DNA of 64,000 nucleotides from Icerya purchasi (GCA_039619475.1 CM077116.1:199725117-199789116), one strand, 5' to 3'. Positions 25,011 to 38,526 are shown, counted from the first letter of the stretch. A program made the numbers and translations. Notes: generated by a model from the sequence alone, not told the origin.

Positions 25011-27335
25011 ACAGCTAAAATGTACGAATAATAGGATGCCCACCAACCGAATAGTTGAGGAGATAATTGATGATGATCCCGATTATGGCCTTACACGTTT
25101 TTAATTTTTTCTCCGGTACTATTTCGACTTTTTCTATACAGTTCAACCAATGAGCCGGATCCGAAAAAATCAAAAAAGAAAAAAAAAATCGACGCTGAGT
25201 TCATTAAAACGGGCGTATAATAGAGTGACAGCGCCGCGTCTCCCTATCTCGTTAGGCAAGCGACATCGCATTCGGCTAAACTAAAAATAACGAAAAAAAA
25301 GGCAAAAACATAAGACAATTAAAATCGTTATAAAACCTAAAATGTTTCGTTTTTTAACGTTCAGTGTCTATTATAGGGATTTTAATTTTAAATCGTTTAC
25401 ATTTCCATTTCCGCCAAAAAAAAGTTCATACCGCAGCAATTTAATACAACTATAAAAAGGCGTGATCTTCGATTAGAAAATTGAAAGAATTTCGAACAAG
25501 CCGGAGAGTTGCCGAATTTTATCGCGATCTGCGAAAAAACGATAAAGAGACACAAAAAACGAGACAGACAGACAGACAGACAAGTGGAGCGTGAAACGTG
25601 GTAGCTGTACACCTCATTTCATCCATTAGGCTAATTAGTTTATTATTGCAGCCACGGCCAGACTGGGTACACTTCCTGAACGGTGAGGGTGGCGGCAACG
25701 GAAATTCATCGGAAAAGCCTCTTTTCGGATGTCTTTATTATAGCGCCGAAAAATACAGCTCTACTTCTTACAGCGCTTATTTACACACTTCCACTTACTA
25801 CGATTACGGCGAACGCGATGAAATTAATTTCCTTCGCTCCGGGCCAGCGAACAATGTCGGAAAATGGCGTTCTGAATCGTAAATTAGTTCCATATTCCGA
25901 ATGAAGATAAATTACGAGCGGCCAGCTGGATTCGGGCAACGATTTTATGAATTGAACGCGGTGAAAAGTGACTATTGTTTCGCGAATCGGCCGCAACGTA
26001 AGTAACAACTGAAAGACGAAGCGGCATTTTGTCGGCCCGAATAAACGAAAAACCTACAAATTCTCCGCAGAACTTGATAATAATTTTATTCTCGAGATTT
26101 TGGAAACAGTCTGAGAGCGCATTTTTCAAAGCGGACGACGGCAACTGTACGGATAAAATCATAACATGCGGGGAGGGTTCGTGATTCTTTAGCATTTGCG
26201 ATATTTCCCTGAGAAGAGATTAAGCTATTTAAATAGATCTGAATTTTGTTGTTCTTGTTCTTGTTGTTCTTTTTTTAAAAGTTGTAATAAACCCTCGTCA
26301 ACGAGGGGGGGGGGACTGAAAAAACGGAAAAAAGGTGATAAAGGGGGTTTTTTTAAATAAATTTCTTTGGGCGCGCCATGGCTGAAAAAGCTACATTCTT
26401 CAACGTTTCGTGACGGGGAGTAAAAATAATTTAAGGGCATGCGCTGCAGAATTAGGGGGAACTGAAACCCGAGTATTTAGGAAACCAATTTTCGTTAGTT
26501 CGAAAATAAATAATGAAATCTTTTGCATTCATTTATTTTCCCGATTTTCTTAGCGCAGCTTTTGAATTTCTTTTTTTTCACATTTTCTTAGAATTCCCAT
26601 TTCTCTAGCGTTTACCTGTGCAGCTGGAATTTGTTCCAAAAGGCAACTTCGATGGCGGCAACCCCATTAGATTTGAAACAATCACTTCCTGAACAACGAA
26701 TCGCACTTAAAGCCGGTGTTTCGATTGCTCTATCAACTCCCTCATATAACCTGGTTAAATTGCAGAAAAAACTAGGGGCAAAGGAGACTTGTGCAGCAGA
26801 ATATTCCCGAAAATTTTTCCTTTCAAGCGAATACCTAGTTTTTTCCCGTTAATCTGTTATCGCAGAAATAGAGATAGGTCGCCAGCGTCAAAGGCCAGCG
26901 TGATTATTCATACGGAGTCAAATTCGGGTCGCTGGTTAAAGCGCCATCAACCTTGCTGATAATATGCATATTTTTACCGACAGAAAAATAAAAAAACCAA
27001 ATGAAAACCAAATTGTTAGTGTTCTTTAAGGTTTTTTTTCTTCCGTTTAATTATCCTTTTTTCTCCTTTTTTTTCCCTTTGTAAATGAATACGCCCGGTG
27101 AATATTACTACTGACCTTACAGTATCAGACATGCAGAGTTTCATCATGAAAATAGAAATATGTAGCGGGAAATTTTAATCGAGTTTTCTATTTATTCATA
27201 TGTCTACAGGTATCAAAAAAACAAAAAAAAGGAGGAGGGTTCGAATCAGCGAACAAATTACTATTACTAAACGACTTAACCAATAATTAACAAAGGTCAG
27301 TATCACATACGAATTTTCATGTTTACATCGTTACC

Positions 27336-27338
<3 letters not shown>
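25011..27338. other. No gene recognised
   Basis: No gene accepted. A short (GACA)n repeat lies at about 25563-25582. A string tttgggcgcgcc near 26368-26379 resembles the 3' terminus of the RNase H LINE family but no coding tail follows it. A small hairpin cctcg-tcaa-cgagg lies near 26293-26306. Confidence 0.45.

Positions 27339-27399
<61 letters not shown>
27339..27399. repeat. (TA)n microsatellite
   Basis: About 60 bp of pure TA dinucleotides at the 3' side of a LINE remnant on the minus strand. Confidence 0.95.
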
Positions 27400-27401
<2 letters not shown>

Positions 27402-27880
27402 CTGTAACGTCAAGATTTTGTCGACACTCTGTCGCTAGGACGGTCAATTTGATACTCTCTACCCGGCCGCCCTCCAGAGCTCGCCTCCGACATTCCTTCA
27501 GGATATGATACATTGTTTCATCTCGCCACAGTCACATCCCGCTTAATTTTTGATTCCGTATCTCTTTATCATTTTCACACACGTTCCATGTTCCGTTCGG
27601 AAGCGGTTTAACCTTGTCCAGATGCTTCTTGGTAGGTCAAAGCCTAGTGGCTTGTCATCTGGATTGAGAACGATCCCTCTTCTATCTGGATTATTCTGAC
27701 TATATTTCTTTCTCTACTCTTGAATCCCGTTAAAATTCTCGACGATTAGTTTTGCAGCACCTTTATGTACAGGCTTTCTGTCGTGTGCCTGGTAACATTT
27801 TATAGGGGCCAAGAATACGGGAAACAGTCAGCGAACTTGTCAACGTACCTCTCGCTGTATAGGCTATCAACCATGATGAA
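27400..27880 (-). pseudogene. LINE C-terminal remnant (PGFDLPR-type)
   Basis: The minus strand reads NPDDKPLGFDLPRSIWTRLNR near 27600-27660, then FRTEHGTC, then GCDCGEMKQC near 27505-27545. This order (GFDLPR, W-x2-LNRxRxxHGxC, CDCG-x3-Q) is a common C-terminal signature of insect LINE polyproteins, with a zinc-knuckle. Stops and a frameshift follow the knuckle. Only the tail is present and the RT is missing. Confidence 0.7.
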
Positions 27881-30440
27881 GAAGTTTTAATCGATAAAAA
27901 GATTCTTTAGATATTTCGAAATTTCACTTAAATCTAAAACAGAGACGCTTCGAATAGAATCACTTTTTTTTCTATCGGATACGGAAGAGTTCTATACATT
28001 GGCGGTTGTCACTCGCGGGTGGCCAAAAAAGCAGTAAAATTAAAAACGGCAAGACCGTTCAAGTCTACGGGAGAATATATATGAGCTACCGGACTCTGAA
28101 AGAAACCCATTATATGGCTCTGCCCGTAAGGTTCCAGTTCCGCGATCTCCGACTTAGAGAAACATTTAAAATCGAAAAGACACTTCATGGCAAAAAGAAT
28201 ATTCACTAGTGAGATCATTAATATGCTCCGTCAGACCAAATTCTTTCCTTTCTATTTGTAAAAAAATAACTTTATCAGATTAACATCCATGAAAAACTTT
28301 GCTACTAAACTGAAGAAATGATTTGGTCGTCGCTAGATCTCGATAGGGTTACACTGGAGTGACGGGCGCGTAATTATCCAACGAAGCCGAAAAAATGTCC
28401 GACGTGCGTCATCATCCTTTTCGCTTACCAGATCCTAATGCCTACAGTCTTTAGTGCCTTCCTTTTTCGTCCCCTCTGATCTTTGGCACTACCGCTCCAT
28501 CTGTAGTCCTATTCCTTCGTAAATACAATCTAGGATCTAATCCCCATAGGTAGGTGTTAATTTATATTAATTGACAATGATAATAATAAATGGGCAGCTT
28601 TTTACTGCGCTTGAAAATAGTCCGGTTCTTTACTCGTCAGTTTTTTTCGTGAAACGAAAACGCGCAACGCAACGACTATTATTTTTCACCGTATATATTT
28701 ATATAAAAAAATATAAATATATAAATATATGTGTAAATATATATAAATACTTAAACCGCTATTAGCATTTCACGTTAAATCAACGGCCCTGTGCCCCAGC
28801 ACAGCCACACCTAAATTTTACTTCCTTATTTTTTCTGATTAGTGTTGTTTGTTTCTCATGAGGCTCGTAGTATCTGAAGAAGGAAGTAGAAGTGCCGCTG
28901 AAATTTTGAAAACGAAGAAACTTTTTACAATTCGAACTTCTTGAAAATATTATATAAGTTTTACGATATTTAAACTAACACTTTTTACAATATTTTTGAC
29001 TTTTCTCACTGCAGCTCTGTGATATTTCCGATACAAGTAGGTAAATTTCCTAACCGGAGCTTATTTTCATTAGTAATATACATTAAGGATTCTCCTCTTT
29101 TTATTTCCTTTTTAAATTTTGCTTTATGTTTACATTTCCTTTAAAACAAATTTTTACCGACTCATTATCATGGACATTGAACAGTCTCTCTATACTGTTC
29201 TTTACTGAATACATCGCCAGACTTCTTTCTTATAGTATTGGTAATCCGCCTATTTCGCACATCCAGAGCAATATATGAACTTCTTGCTGAAAGAGCACTT
29301 CCTATTCCTAGTATTAAAACTTTCGTCTAGTTCGTTTCCTATTTTTTTTTACTTATTCACTTTATTTCCTTTACAACTTTGTTCCGTCAAAGTAAAGTTT
29401 TTCCGTTTTTCTGTTATTTATTTTTTAAATTCTTCCTCAAATCATAAAAAAAGTGTCGCTGCAGCGAAAACATACCCTCGTTAAAAAACAAATGTGCATT
29501 ATGCTGAAGATCAGCGAGATGAATTACAAACCGGAAATAATCGTAAAAAACGTGTACAAATTGTAAAGCGTTCAGTTGTAGGTGATAGCAAATAGCAAGC
29601 AGACTACTTAACTTCATTTAATTATTCGCTGCTATATCAAAAAGGTTCATTATATTTCATGAGCTATTTTTGTTCAGAGCAAAAATCGCTCAACCGATGG
29701 ATCTAGTTCGAAAATCTGAGCAGAATGTGCTTTTACGAAAAACCGATCATATATAGATTTCCGTTTACCGTCTTTTTTCTCACCTTCAAAACTGCATTAT
29801 GCTTAGCTTTCAGATATGCACTAAGCTGTGCGAAATATAGCAAACAAAAAGCGTAATAACAACATAATAGTCTTCATTTATAGTGGATCTTGAATAGAAC
29901 CAATCCCTTTGCCCCGCTGTTTATATGAATAGCCAGCAAAAACACTAACGCATTTTAGAGAATATAAATGTTAACAGAATTGCGACCTGCTCCAAATATA
30001 AACACCCGACCATCCGATCTAAAACATCTAATCAAAAGACTTTTCTGGACTCTGTGGCAAGACAAAAATGGGTTAACTCGAAACCATCACCGTCTCATTA
30101 AGGACAACACCTGTCCATAGAATCACTTTTCCTTGTACTCAAGGAATGAGGCCGCTTTGTGTCGCCTATCAAAAATACAAAAAAGCTATACGTACGGTCA
30201 CATTTTGCACTCGCGCCTCCGCTATGCTCCTTTCCTAACACTTCTATCCCTGTAAAATCTCGTCTAATGTCCATTTCTCCAAAGCCTATAAAGCGTAAAC
30301 TACCCCTTGATCTCAAATCTCAACCACAAGAAGGCCCTACAAATATCACATCTCGCCTATCCTTTTTTAAAGAATCCAGTCTATGGGCGTGGTAAAATAA
30401 AACAAGAAAAAGATACGGCGGCATCAATAATTGCATCTAC
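27881..30440. other. No gene recognised
   Basis: No convincing gene. Short AT repeats occur near 28697-28750. Confidence 0.45.
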
Positions 30441-30960
30441 TCTGAATTTTGGGTGGTGCCAAGGAGCGGGGAGCTTGAGTTTCAGCAGACAAGAATATAG
30501 AATACAACGTGCAACAGAAAGGAATGGACATTCAAAAATGATGTAATTGGTATCACAAATCGCCGCTTCATTTGAGTGGAGAGTACAATTTGGAGAAGAG
30601 ACAAGGGAAAATCAAAAACGAGAGGAAGGAAGAACAGAATGGCCAAAACGCAAGCGAGTCATAAAAATGAAAACAGAACGGGGAAGTGAAGGAAACTCAA
30701 AGAACCAGGAATTAGAAGGAAGACTAGGTTGATTTTTTTTTTTTTTTTTTTGGGAACGAGGTTGTACAGACAGATAAAAGGACAGATCGTTACGAAAGGA
30801 GGATGGCCAAAGTTTGAGATGAAATTTAGTACATAGGGAATTCAAGTTGGAGGATGGAACTTTTTTAAAGAAGGAACGAGAGGAAGCAGCATCTCGAGCC
30901 GAGGAATCCGCCGTCTCATTACCTTTAATGCCCATATGGCTGGGAATCCACAGAAAATCA
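30441..30960 (-). pseudogene. RNase H-type LINE family: RNase H end and tail
   Basis: The minus strand starts with HMGIKGNETADSSARDAASS, the RNase H C-terminal motif (H-x-GIxGNExAD) that carries a catalytic aspartate. FFKKVPSSNLNSLC follows, then HSVLPSSRFRFSLV, and a degenerate knuckle (CDTNYIIFECPFL) in a second frame ending near 30450. An internal A tract (T run at about 30732-30750) splits the reading between SVQPRSQ and QPSLPSNSW. This is the clearest anchor showing that the family carries RNase H. It is truncated on the 5' side. Confidence 0.75.
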
Positions 30961-32214
30961 ACTGCGCAGGTTCATCCGACAGAATAACATTACCTAGAGA
31001 ATTAGCGAATTAAACACAGTTTAGAAACACAGGGTCGTTATCCCACTCTTACGTCATCGTATAATTAATGAATTTCGCTCCATCGACAATTAGAACAGTC
31101 ATATTTACGTTTCCTTATAAGTTAATTTACATATTATCCCGTTACGATTACTACATCCGGAAATTATAACTTGTTTTGTGAGTTCTGGCCCTGTTATATC
31201 TACTGTAATGGAAGTTCAAGATTCCTCCTAAAACATCCACTTTTACCGCACATTTATTAGTTATTGATGAGGCCTGCGATTCTATTTTGAATGTTAAAAG
31301 CACCGCGATGGCGTAGGACGAAAGTTCGTTTAATTAAAACTGTGACACTCGTTAGTTTATGAAATCGAACGTAAAGTAAGATCATCAGTGGAGGTGGGAG
31401 ATTAGCTTATGTCGGATCCCTGAAATTAGATTAAATAATTTTGTAGACCGCGTTGCTAATAAGATTCCCCGTTTACATTTCCTTTCTTTACGAAGGAAGA
31501 TAAAATTTGATAACCATATTAATTGCATTGAATATAGAAAGCCGCCGACCATCGATAAGTGATATAGTTCAGCCTTCAATCCCTTTGGCATTCTGGTATT
31601 CATCTTCCATTTTGCGGAGATGCCTTATTTAAAAATTAAATTTAAAAAAAAAAAGAAAAAAAAACATTGTAAAATGTAGAATTTTAGTATGATTCTTTGC
31701 AGAGCATCTCTCTTTGTCAGTTAGTTCATTACCGAGTCTGGAAAAAAACAAAAACTTATATTTTTTTTTTTACTTTAACCTTTTATTTGCTTAACACTAA
31801 ATTGCACTAAGGCAGTAAAAGGAACTTTTGTATGAAATTATATTATTTTTTAAATAACAACATGGCGCTCTCTGATAACAGTGACTACGATGACTACGTC
31901 ATCTAGGACTGTACTAGACATTCAAATTTACATAATTTATGGTCACTCTTCCGCTATAATATTTTACAACATAAATAAAAAATTTATGCAAAGACGATCC
32001 CCGCTTCAGGCTAACTTCTCTATCCAGAAGCTTGCTCCATTCCCCGGGAAAGCTGCAATTTGAATTCGATACGCATCCGGTAACCTTAATTCTAATATTA
32101 TAACAGATCCGAATTCTTCCTTTTTTTTTTTTTTTCTTTTTACAGTCTGACTATATTTCCTGCCGTACAGTAATCCGAAAAGATTATTTTTGGCTACCGG
32201 TTTCTTTTCTCTCT
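30961..32214. other. No gene recognised
   Basis: AT-rich, no recognisable feature. Confidence 0.5.
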
Positions 32215-32316
32215 GGCGCCTTTACTTTTTCAGATTTCTCTGAATGGTGCTAATTATTTCAGTTTGCGTAAACGACTAAGATCCGGAACGAAACAAGTCT
32301 CGAACCAGTTTAGTAT
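32215..32316 (-). mobile_element. SINE-B head/body fragment
   Basis: On the minus strand a B-box-like ggttcgagactt is followed by gtttcgttccggatc and, about 40 bp on, agaaatctgaaaaagtaaag. The same blocks occur in order in the copy at 55615-55895. Confidence 0.5.
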
Positions 32317-32570
32317 ACAAGTACTTTAATAAAATTAACAAAATAAGAATTTCTTAATTAATAATCTGCGCGGTTATTTCTGTAATGAAAATCGTTTAAA
32401 ATTCTATTCAACGTCAGTGAACCGGTTGCGATAATGACCAAAAACGTATTTCATTCAAATTTACACTCCTAATAAAACTCCGATTTTATATCCGTTATTT
32501 CAGTCATCTTCATCAATTTTTGCCATTTATTTACAGTCGTGATAAACTTCTTTATTTCCCTTTCTTTTTT

Positions 32571-32785
32571 TTTCCTTTTTTTTTTTTTTCTCTTTTTTTG
32601 GGTTTGTCTACAAGGACATTAGCCCAAGAACAGAGGAAAAAAGACGACGAAACTTAGATCTTTATACGATCAGAGATAGCCGACAAAAAGGAATCAAGAG
32701 CCTGAACAACAGAAGGAGAAGGAAGGGAGAGAATAAACGAAGCACTGTATGGAGTGGGAATACCAATTTGTAAAAGGGACTTTCA
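32571..32785 (-). pseudogene. RNase H-type LINE family, 3' end with poly-A
   Basis: A T-rich tract (poly-A on the element strand) at about 32566-32600 is followed by gggtttgtctacaaggaca, the family 3' end. The minus strand then reads IGIPTPYSASFILSLPS-type residues, equivalent to the GLPAPYNSSFVLSFPS segment, ending in DRIKI and a stop. The copy is cut near 32785, where a plus-strand piece of the same family begins. Confidence 0.65.
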
Positions 32786-33660
32786 CTTTTTTCAATTTCA
32801 TCCTATTAAACGTCTTTTTTCACCGCTCTGTTCTAAATCTGTTACGCCTCAATATATTTCCAGAATTTAATTTTCCAATGCTTTAAGCTCTCCCTTTCTT
32901 ACACACATATCGCCATCTTTACTGACGGTGTTAAAGAGTTAAATAGAATTAGTCATGACTTGTTTTGCCCTTCCTTCAATTAGATTCTGGGTCTTTCAAA
33001 ACTTCTTCCTTTTGCGTCCTCTTTGTTTCCGCTTCAATGATTTTCCACAAAATGCTCATATCTTCTAAAAGTGGTCTGCAGCTGTCACACTTCCTCTTCC
33101 TGCTCCCTCTTCCGATTACGTGGTACTTGTCATAAGTTTCGTCATCCATGATCTTTTCCCCTCCCACTCGCTCTCCAGATATATGTTCTATGGATTCCTG
33201 ATCATCTAGGTATTAGGGGCAATGACATGATAGAATCATTAGCCAGTTCTTTCATTTGCACGGGCAGGTTTTTGGGTACATTTTCAGTTCATAATGTTGT
33301 TCTTTTTTCCTTAAATGACTCTTTCCTGACTATAGTTTAATTCTTATTCTCCTTCATTTTCTAATCCTGCTTCTCATGGTTCCACACTCTGCAATCTCTG
33401 GCTATTTGTCCTATTCGCCTTAATCATAGTTTCCTTCCTGCGTAATTTAATAGTTTTCATCTACATCTACACTCCATTTTGTCGTTTTCATCCTCCATCC
33501 GTATATTTTCCTTGTGACTTTGATAGCATGTTTTATTAGAATGTTCGACCTTCCCTGCTAAGCAATCGTATCCTTTTATTCTTCGGTATTAAAACTTGAT
33601 ATCCTTACTTCTTTGCTGTATTAATGTCACACATTGTTTAAGTTTACCGTATAATAAGTA
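32786..33660 (+). pseudogene. RNase H-type LINE family, RNase H to knuckle
   Basis: The plus strand reads HIAIFTDGVKELNR near 32903-32945 (the first RNase H aspartate, in TDG). About 250 nt on, PDHLGIRGNDMIESLASS near 33190-33240 is the H-x-GIxGND block; the D of GNExAD is replaced. A degenerate LLECSTFPAKQSYPF lies near 33535-33580. Stops and frameshifts are frequent. It lies head-to-head with the minus-strand tail at 32571-32785, which supplies the part of the protein that should follow. Confidence 0.6.
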
Positions 33661-36600
33661 AAATCATAAACCACGCTACTATAAACAATTATTTAATATT
33701 TTCGAGTAATTAAATATAAGAATAATTTTTTATAGTAGTGTGGTTTTGCTTTTACTTATTATATGATCCTTACCTCTTATCGGTGCTTTTTACATTCTTT
33801 TCTACTTTTGTCATTCCTGCCCTCGAATTATCCTTTATCCTTAAACGTTTAAGAATACAACTTTGTTTTCTTCTTCTTCCCATTTCTTGGACTAATGCTC
33901 CCAAATCCATTATAAAAAAAAAAAAAAAGCATTCATCATTACTTTGTACGCGGATGAGCAAATTTCAATAACCAAACAGTTTTAAAGTCTTTGCCGAAGA
34001 TAGATTAGACCAATCGATAATAAATACTCTCGCATTCCTAATGAAATCTTCTTTTACGTAATAATAAACGGTTTACTTCATTAAATGCACTCTAATCGAA
34101 CAAAAACGGTATCCATCAAGGAACGACATCGGAACTATTTAAATGGGACACTGAAAACGGCATATTTTCAAGTTATGAGCTTTCTTTTGGACTGGATAAA
34201 AGAGCGTCTTAACAACTTCTCGAAATTTCTGCGACTGGCAGCTTAGTTAATGTAAAACTTGTCAGTGTCTCGACCAAAATTTTAATAGTTGTTTTTTCTT
34301 TTTAAAAAAAAAGTTTCAGCTACTTGCTACGGTTATTATAGAATTTTCAATGAATCGATTACTTTTCTTAAAATTACACGTCCCCTAGCAGCAGTGAAAA
34401 AAAAAAAAGAGCAGAATTTATTGGTAGCATTAAATTATGCTCTAACTAAAATGGTACGAGCTGAGGTGCCGGAATATCAAGATCGTATCGAGTCGGTTGT
34501 AACACAAGTTTTTGCAAGATACACATAATTAGTCTAAAATGAAATAAGGTGATAGAGAAATATAGATGAGACTGCTAAATCCTATTTTTCGATTAGATAA
34601 ATGTTAAACACCCTTTAAGTCGTTAGTTAACCGTCAAAAGCACACGTGTGTGAACGAAACAGCTTAGTACAGGTTAAAAAATTATTGAAATCAGTTAATT
34701 AAATCCCTCTATCAATACCGGTTGCGATCTAATGTTATTACCAGCTGAAGATATAAGGTACCTGCGGAGAAAGAAAGTGAACCCTAAGATTAGTTAGTCG
34801 TTAAGCTAGGTGTCTTATTTTTTTTCGTTTTTTAGTCTACAACGCTGATACATAACAAGCAAAAGAGTGTGTAGTTGATTCGGCATAGTGGTTAGAGCCT
34901 GAAAAGAGAAAAAACATTGCTCACGTGACTAAACACTAACTCTGAATTGGCTGATGTCCCGGAACAGACATTTTATTACTACTAAAATCCGTTAACAAAT
35001 TATCTCAAGAGACTGATTTTTAATTGGTTATTCTCCGGTTAGCGCTGTCGGGTAGTCATCAACTTACATGCGAGGTGGCACTTTAGGAAAACTAAATTCC
35101 TTCTTACATTAACACTTCAGTGTTTCCGAAACGTTGAAAAATGTAGTTATCAAACACTTATTCTTCACTATACCAAATTCTATTAGTCAGCTCGGGCAGT
35201 TTTTGTCGATATTTTCACGTTATTCGCGAACGATTTCTCGCGATCATTTCTCTCGGTGATACGCGTAATCGAGTGTGTCTACAACCTGGTCCAGAAAAAA
35301 TCAAAATATGTAAAAGCGACTCACGATTCATCTGCGAACCGTCTGCATCATTTAATTCGCGAAGAAACCGTATTCAACTATGTACCAAAATCGAGAACTA
35401 TAGAAAGCACGATAATGTCGTTGTCAAGACCGGTTGGAGATGCCAGTACTTTCACTGAACGAAATATACATCCTCAAAAACTATCGCATAATCCTTGAAA
35501 GACGACTAGGGGTTATCGAAGAACGCACGATGATTTATTAAGTCAATGGAAAATTCTATAGTCCTTTGAAACGGCCGAACTAAGATAAAAAATGCTTTCC
35601 GCGTAAATTATAGCTAGTTTAAGACGTATTTATTGGAAAAATGTCAATCGACTGCTCCTCCAACTTATCTCTAGAGGTATGCAACAACTGATACTTAAAG
35701 AAAAAAGCTACACAGACTGCAGGAATTCATCTTTAAGTACGGATAATTGGCGCCTTTTTTTTTTCGGCGTTCGTTTATTATCTTCACTTAGTTAAACTAT
35801 ATAGGTTAAACCGACGAGCGAAACCTCAAAGTCGAGGTCGGCTTTAATTTGCATAAAATATGCGGTGTTTTAAGCGATACAATGGGGGGCGACATCCGTG
35901 CGGTGTACCAATCCCTTTCGATTGTAATGAGGAAAAAAATACCGAACACCGAAAACAGGTCTACTCAAAAGACTTTCTTAAACACACCACCGACTTTCCA
36001 AGTTGAAGCGAAGATAATAAAGACGGTAGGAGGAAGCGGCTTAACCGGATTATAGGCGTCCCGCGCAAAAGGAAAAAAAAAAGAAAGATGTACCGTCTTC
36101 GGAAAATAATAAAACTCGCGAACCATCGACGAACTGAAATCTCGCTGAGTATGTTACATGTAAATTTTATTGAATAAGAACGATCAGGATTTTCAAATTC
36201 GACTTAAATTATATACAAAGTACGCAAAAAGAACGGGTCAGAAGAAAAAAAAGAACCGCCATCATCTGTTATTCTCTTTGTTTCGCGTTAGCCATTTCGT
36301 TCATCAACACGTTCTAGTATTCTAACGTTAGTTTCTTTATATTTCGTCGAAATGCGCCTAATCCGCATAGATTTAATAAAATCACTTTTAGAACGAGTGC
36401 GCTCTATTCATTGCCTGCACGTTCTGATTTATTCCGTACCGGCAACGAAATTTCAAAAACGTTAAAGTTAGAATTTTAGTTTTTTTTTTTTTAAATCCCT
36501 CGAACTCTTCAATTCAAGGTGGACGCCAGTTATTTATTTCGAAATATAATTTTATGATGTTTTGTTCTAAACTCGAAAAATCGATTTGCCTTGTTGAAAA

Positions 36601-37839
36601 CCTGTACTTTTTCCGTTTAATTTTTGATAATTTATTTCACTATTAAGTAAATTGCGAGTAGACATCAAATACCGTTAGCCAAAGTCTTCCAACATCGCTG
36701 CACATCCCATAATGTGCTGCAATCAAGAGCGCTCATCACGTTTAGAAGTATCATCATATTCGAACAGCAATATTCCATTCTTTATTATTATTAATTTTTT
36801 TAAATAAGTTGTGGCGTTCGCAGGGAAAGTATGCACGTTGTGCGAGTGCCCGACACTCTTGTTTATTTTAAGTATACAAAATTACAACTATTCTTGCTTA
36901 TTCTGTATATCATAGTATTAGTCAACTTAAGATTAAATAAATTATAACATAGTACACATATACATGCACACGCCGAAAATACATAAGGTTAGCTAAATAT
37001 CTTCAAATCAAAAAACCTGATCTTATTTTAAAGAGAAATGACAGAGAAAGAAAACAAGAAAGGACCAGAATAAATAAATAAAAAAAGAACAATAAAATAA
37101 AATTATAAAATAGAAAGATTCGGAAGCGTCTTGGGATTTACTCTTTACACCATTCTTTCAGCCATTTCCCTACTTCCTTTTCCGCGCACCAATTTTTTCT
37201 TCCAATTAATATACGATGGGGGATTTTACTAGTTAGTTTGATCAAAACTGAATCATCAGTACTAGTGTTTGCCCGTAATTATTATTAAAAATTTGAGGAA
37301 AACATATATGAATTTGCATATTTCCAAATTTTTTTTTTTCTACTCTTATGTACATTCGTTCATTGCACTGTATCTGAGAACGTACATTTTTATATATACT
37401 TACAATACAAAACAGATCAGTGCCAGTATAATTGTATAAAAAATAAATTCAATAAAATAATAGTAAATCACAATTTATTGATATTCGATGACACTTTAAG
37501 ACTTAGTACACTGTAAAAAAGCCCATAATGACGATTATTAAGAAAAATTAAAACATTTTAATAAGAACAGATTTACTAGCTATAGCGATTTCTTTTTTCA
37601 TTTTTTGTATTCATTTTTTATTTAAATAAGAAAGAAAAAAAACAACTGTTTCCAAAAATTGTTTACTGATAACACTAAAGATGATGACTAAACAAAAAAA
37701 GAAAAAAGAAAATCGGCTAATAAACAGAGCAGAAAATGGTACTGAACTGTTTTATCTTTGCCAATTTATGTATATAGATTATCAATTGATAGATTTACTC
37801 CTCCTGGATAGATGCAATATGTGTTACTTTGGTTTCTTG
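33661..37839. other. No gene recognised
   Basis: Long gene-poor stretch. The ORF ending at 34528 (LLVALNYALTKMVRAEVPEYQ...) and others here show no family I recognise and lack any gene context. Confidence 0.45.
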
Positions 37840-38222
37840 TTAACCGAATTTTTTACCTAAATGGTAATTTTATATTGTTGACATTAAATTCTAGTAATCT
37901 ATAATAAAAATGGTACACATCTTGGGGGACATTTTGTTGTTTTCCTTCCACACATAATTGATCTAAAGTCGTTTTGCTTCCAATGGGGGGAGTATAAGTT
38001 TCAAACACCTTTTCTGAAATTTTGCTTATTCTATTTACTTCCGTTTTCTTAGCCTCACCCCATATTTGAATTCCATATAAAATGCTAGACTAAAATATAC
38101 GTAAATTGCGATATGCTAGAATCTGTGTTATTTTATTATGTATATATATAGCTGGAATTTTAGCGGAGTTCATTTCCTCTATTTCTTTATATATCAAAAT
38201 TTAATCCTGTTTTCGTAATTCT
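37840..38222 (-). pseudogene. Host LINE, RT thumb part
   Basis: The minus strand reads SILYGIQIWGEAKKTEVNRI and SEKVFETYTPPIGSKTTLDQL, typical of the thumb that follows the RT catalytic core. It continues the LINE piece at 38283-38526, from which it is separated by a short inserted poly-A-tailed LINE end. Stops interrupt the reading. Confidence 0.65.
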
Positions 38223-38282
38223 TTGATGATGGGTCATTGCCCTTGGTTGGCGTTCCCAAAAAAAAAAAAAAAAAAAAAAAAG
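38223..38282 (+). mobile_element. Very short RNase H LINE 3' end, inserted
   Basis: About 35 bp (gatgggtcattgccc, then ttggttggcgttccc) followed by a 22-24 A tail. It is the same terminal signature as at 12.9 and 15.0 kb. It lies inside the minus-strand LINE. It is an extreme 5' truncation. Confidence 0.55.
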
Positions 38283-38526
38283 ACTGTCTTATTTTCGAAT
38301 TTAAACTTTGAATGCTTTTTTGGAGGCAATCGTTATTTTGCAGGACAATTCGCAGATCGCTTATGTTTAGAATTGTTACGAATGTGTAGTATTTTTGATT
38401 TGCTTATATTTATACATAACCTCCTATCATGTTCCCCTTTACTCAAATTATCCATATCCTCTTGTAATAATTTCTCCGCGATCCCTAAATTTTTGGGCTC
38501 GACTAATAAAACAATATCATCAGCAA
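38283..38526 (-). pseudogene. Host LINE, RT core right after the catalytic motif
   Basis: Starting at the right edge, the minus strand reads ADDIVLLVEPKNLGIAEK then LCINISKSKILHIRNNS, the standard sequence after the YADD motif of LINE RT. Its missing N-terminal half is 3.8 kb away at 42344-42560. The break is the insertion of the RTE-like element, and the last 14 bp (38513-38526) are one copy of its TSD. Confidence 0.75.

Noticed and set aside
25036..25104. Short plus-strand frame MPTNRIVEEIIDDDPDYG, reminiscent of acidic N-termini of piggyBac proteins
   Set aside because: It lies on the opposite strand to the transposase remnant and is too short to identify.
32976..33167. 63-codon charged minus-strand ORF
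   Set aside because: Lies opposite a decayed RNase H LINE and has no recognisable domain.
34289..34528. ORF with LLVALNYALTKMVRAEVPEYQ
   Set aside because: No family recognised, A-tract in the middle and no gene context; likely chance.
34874..34900. A-box-like string catagtggttagagcctg
   Set aside because: No B box follows and no SINE body matches, so a SINE or tRNA gene is not supported.
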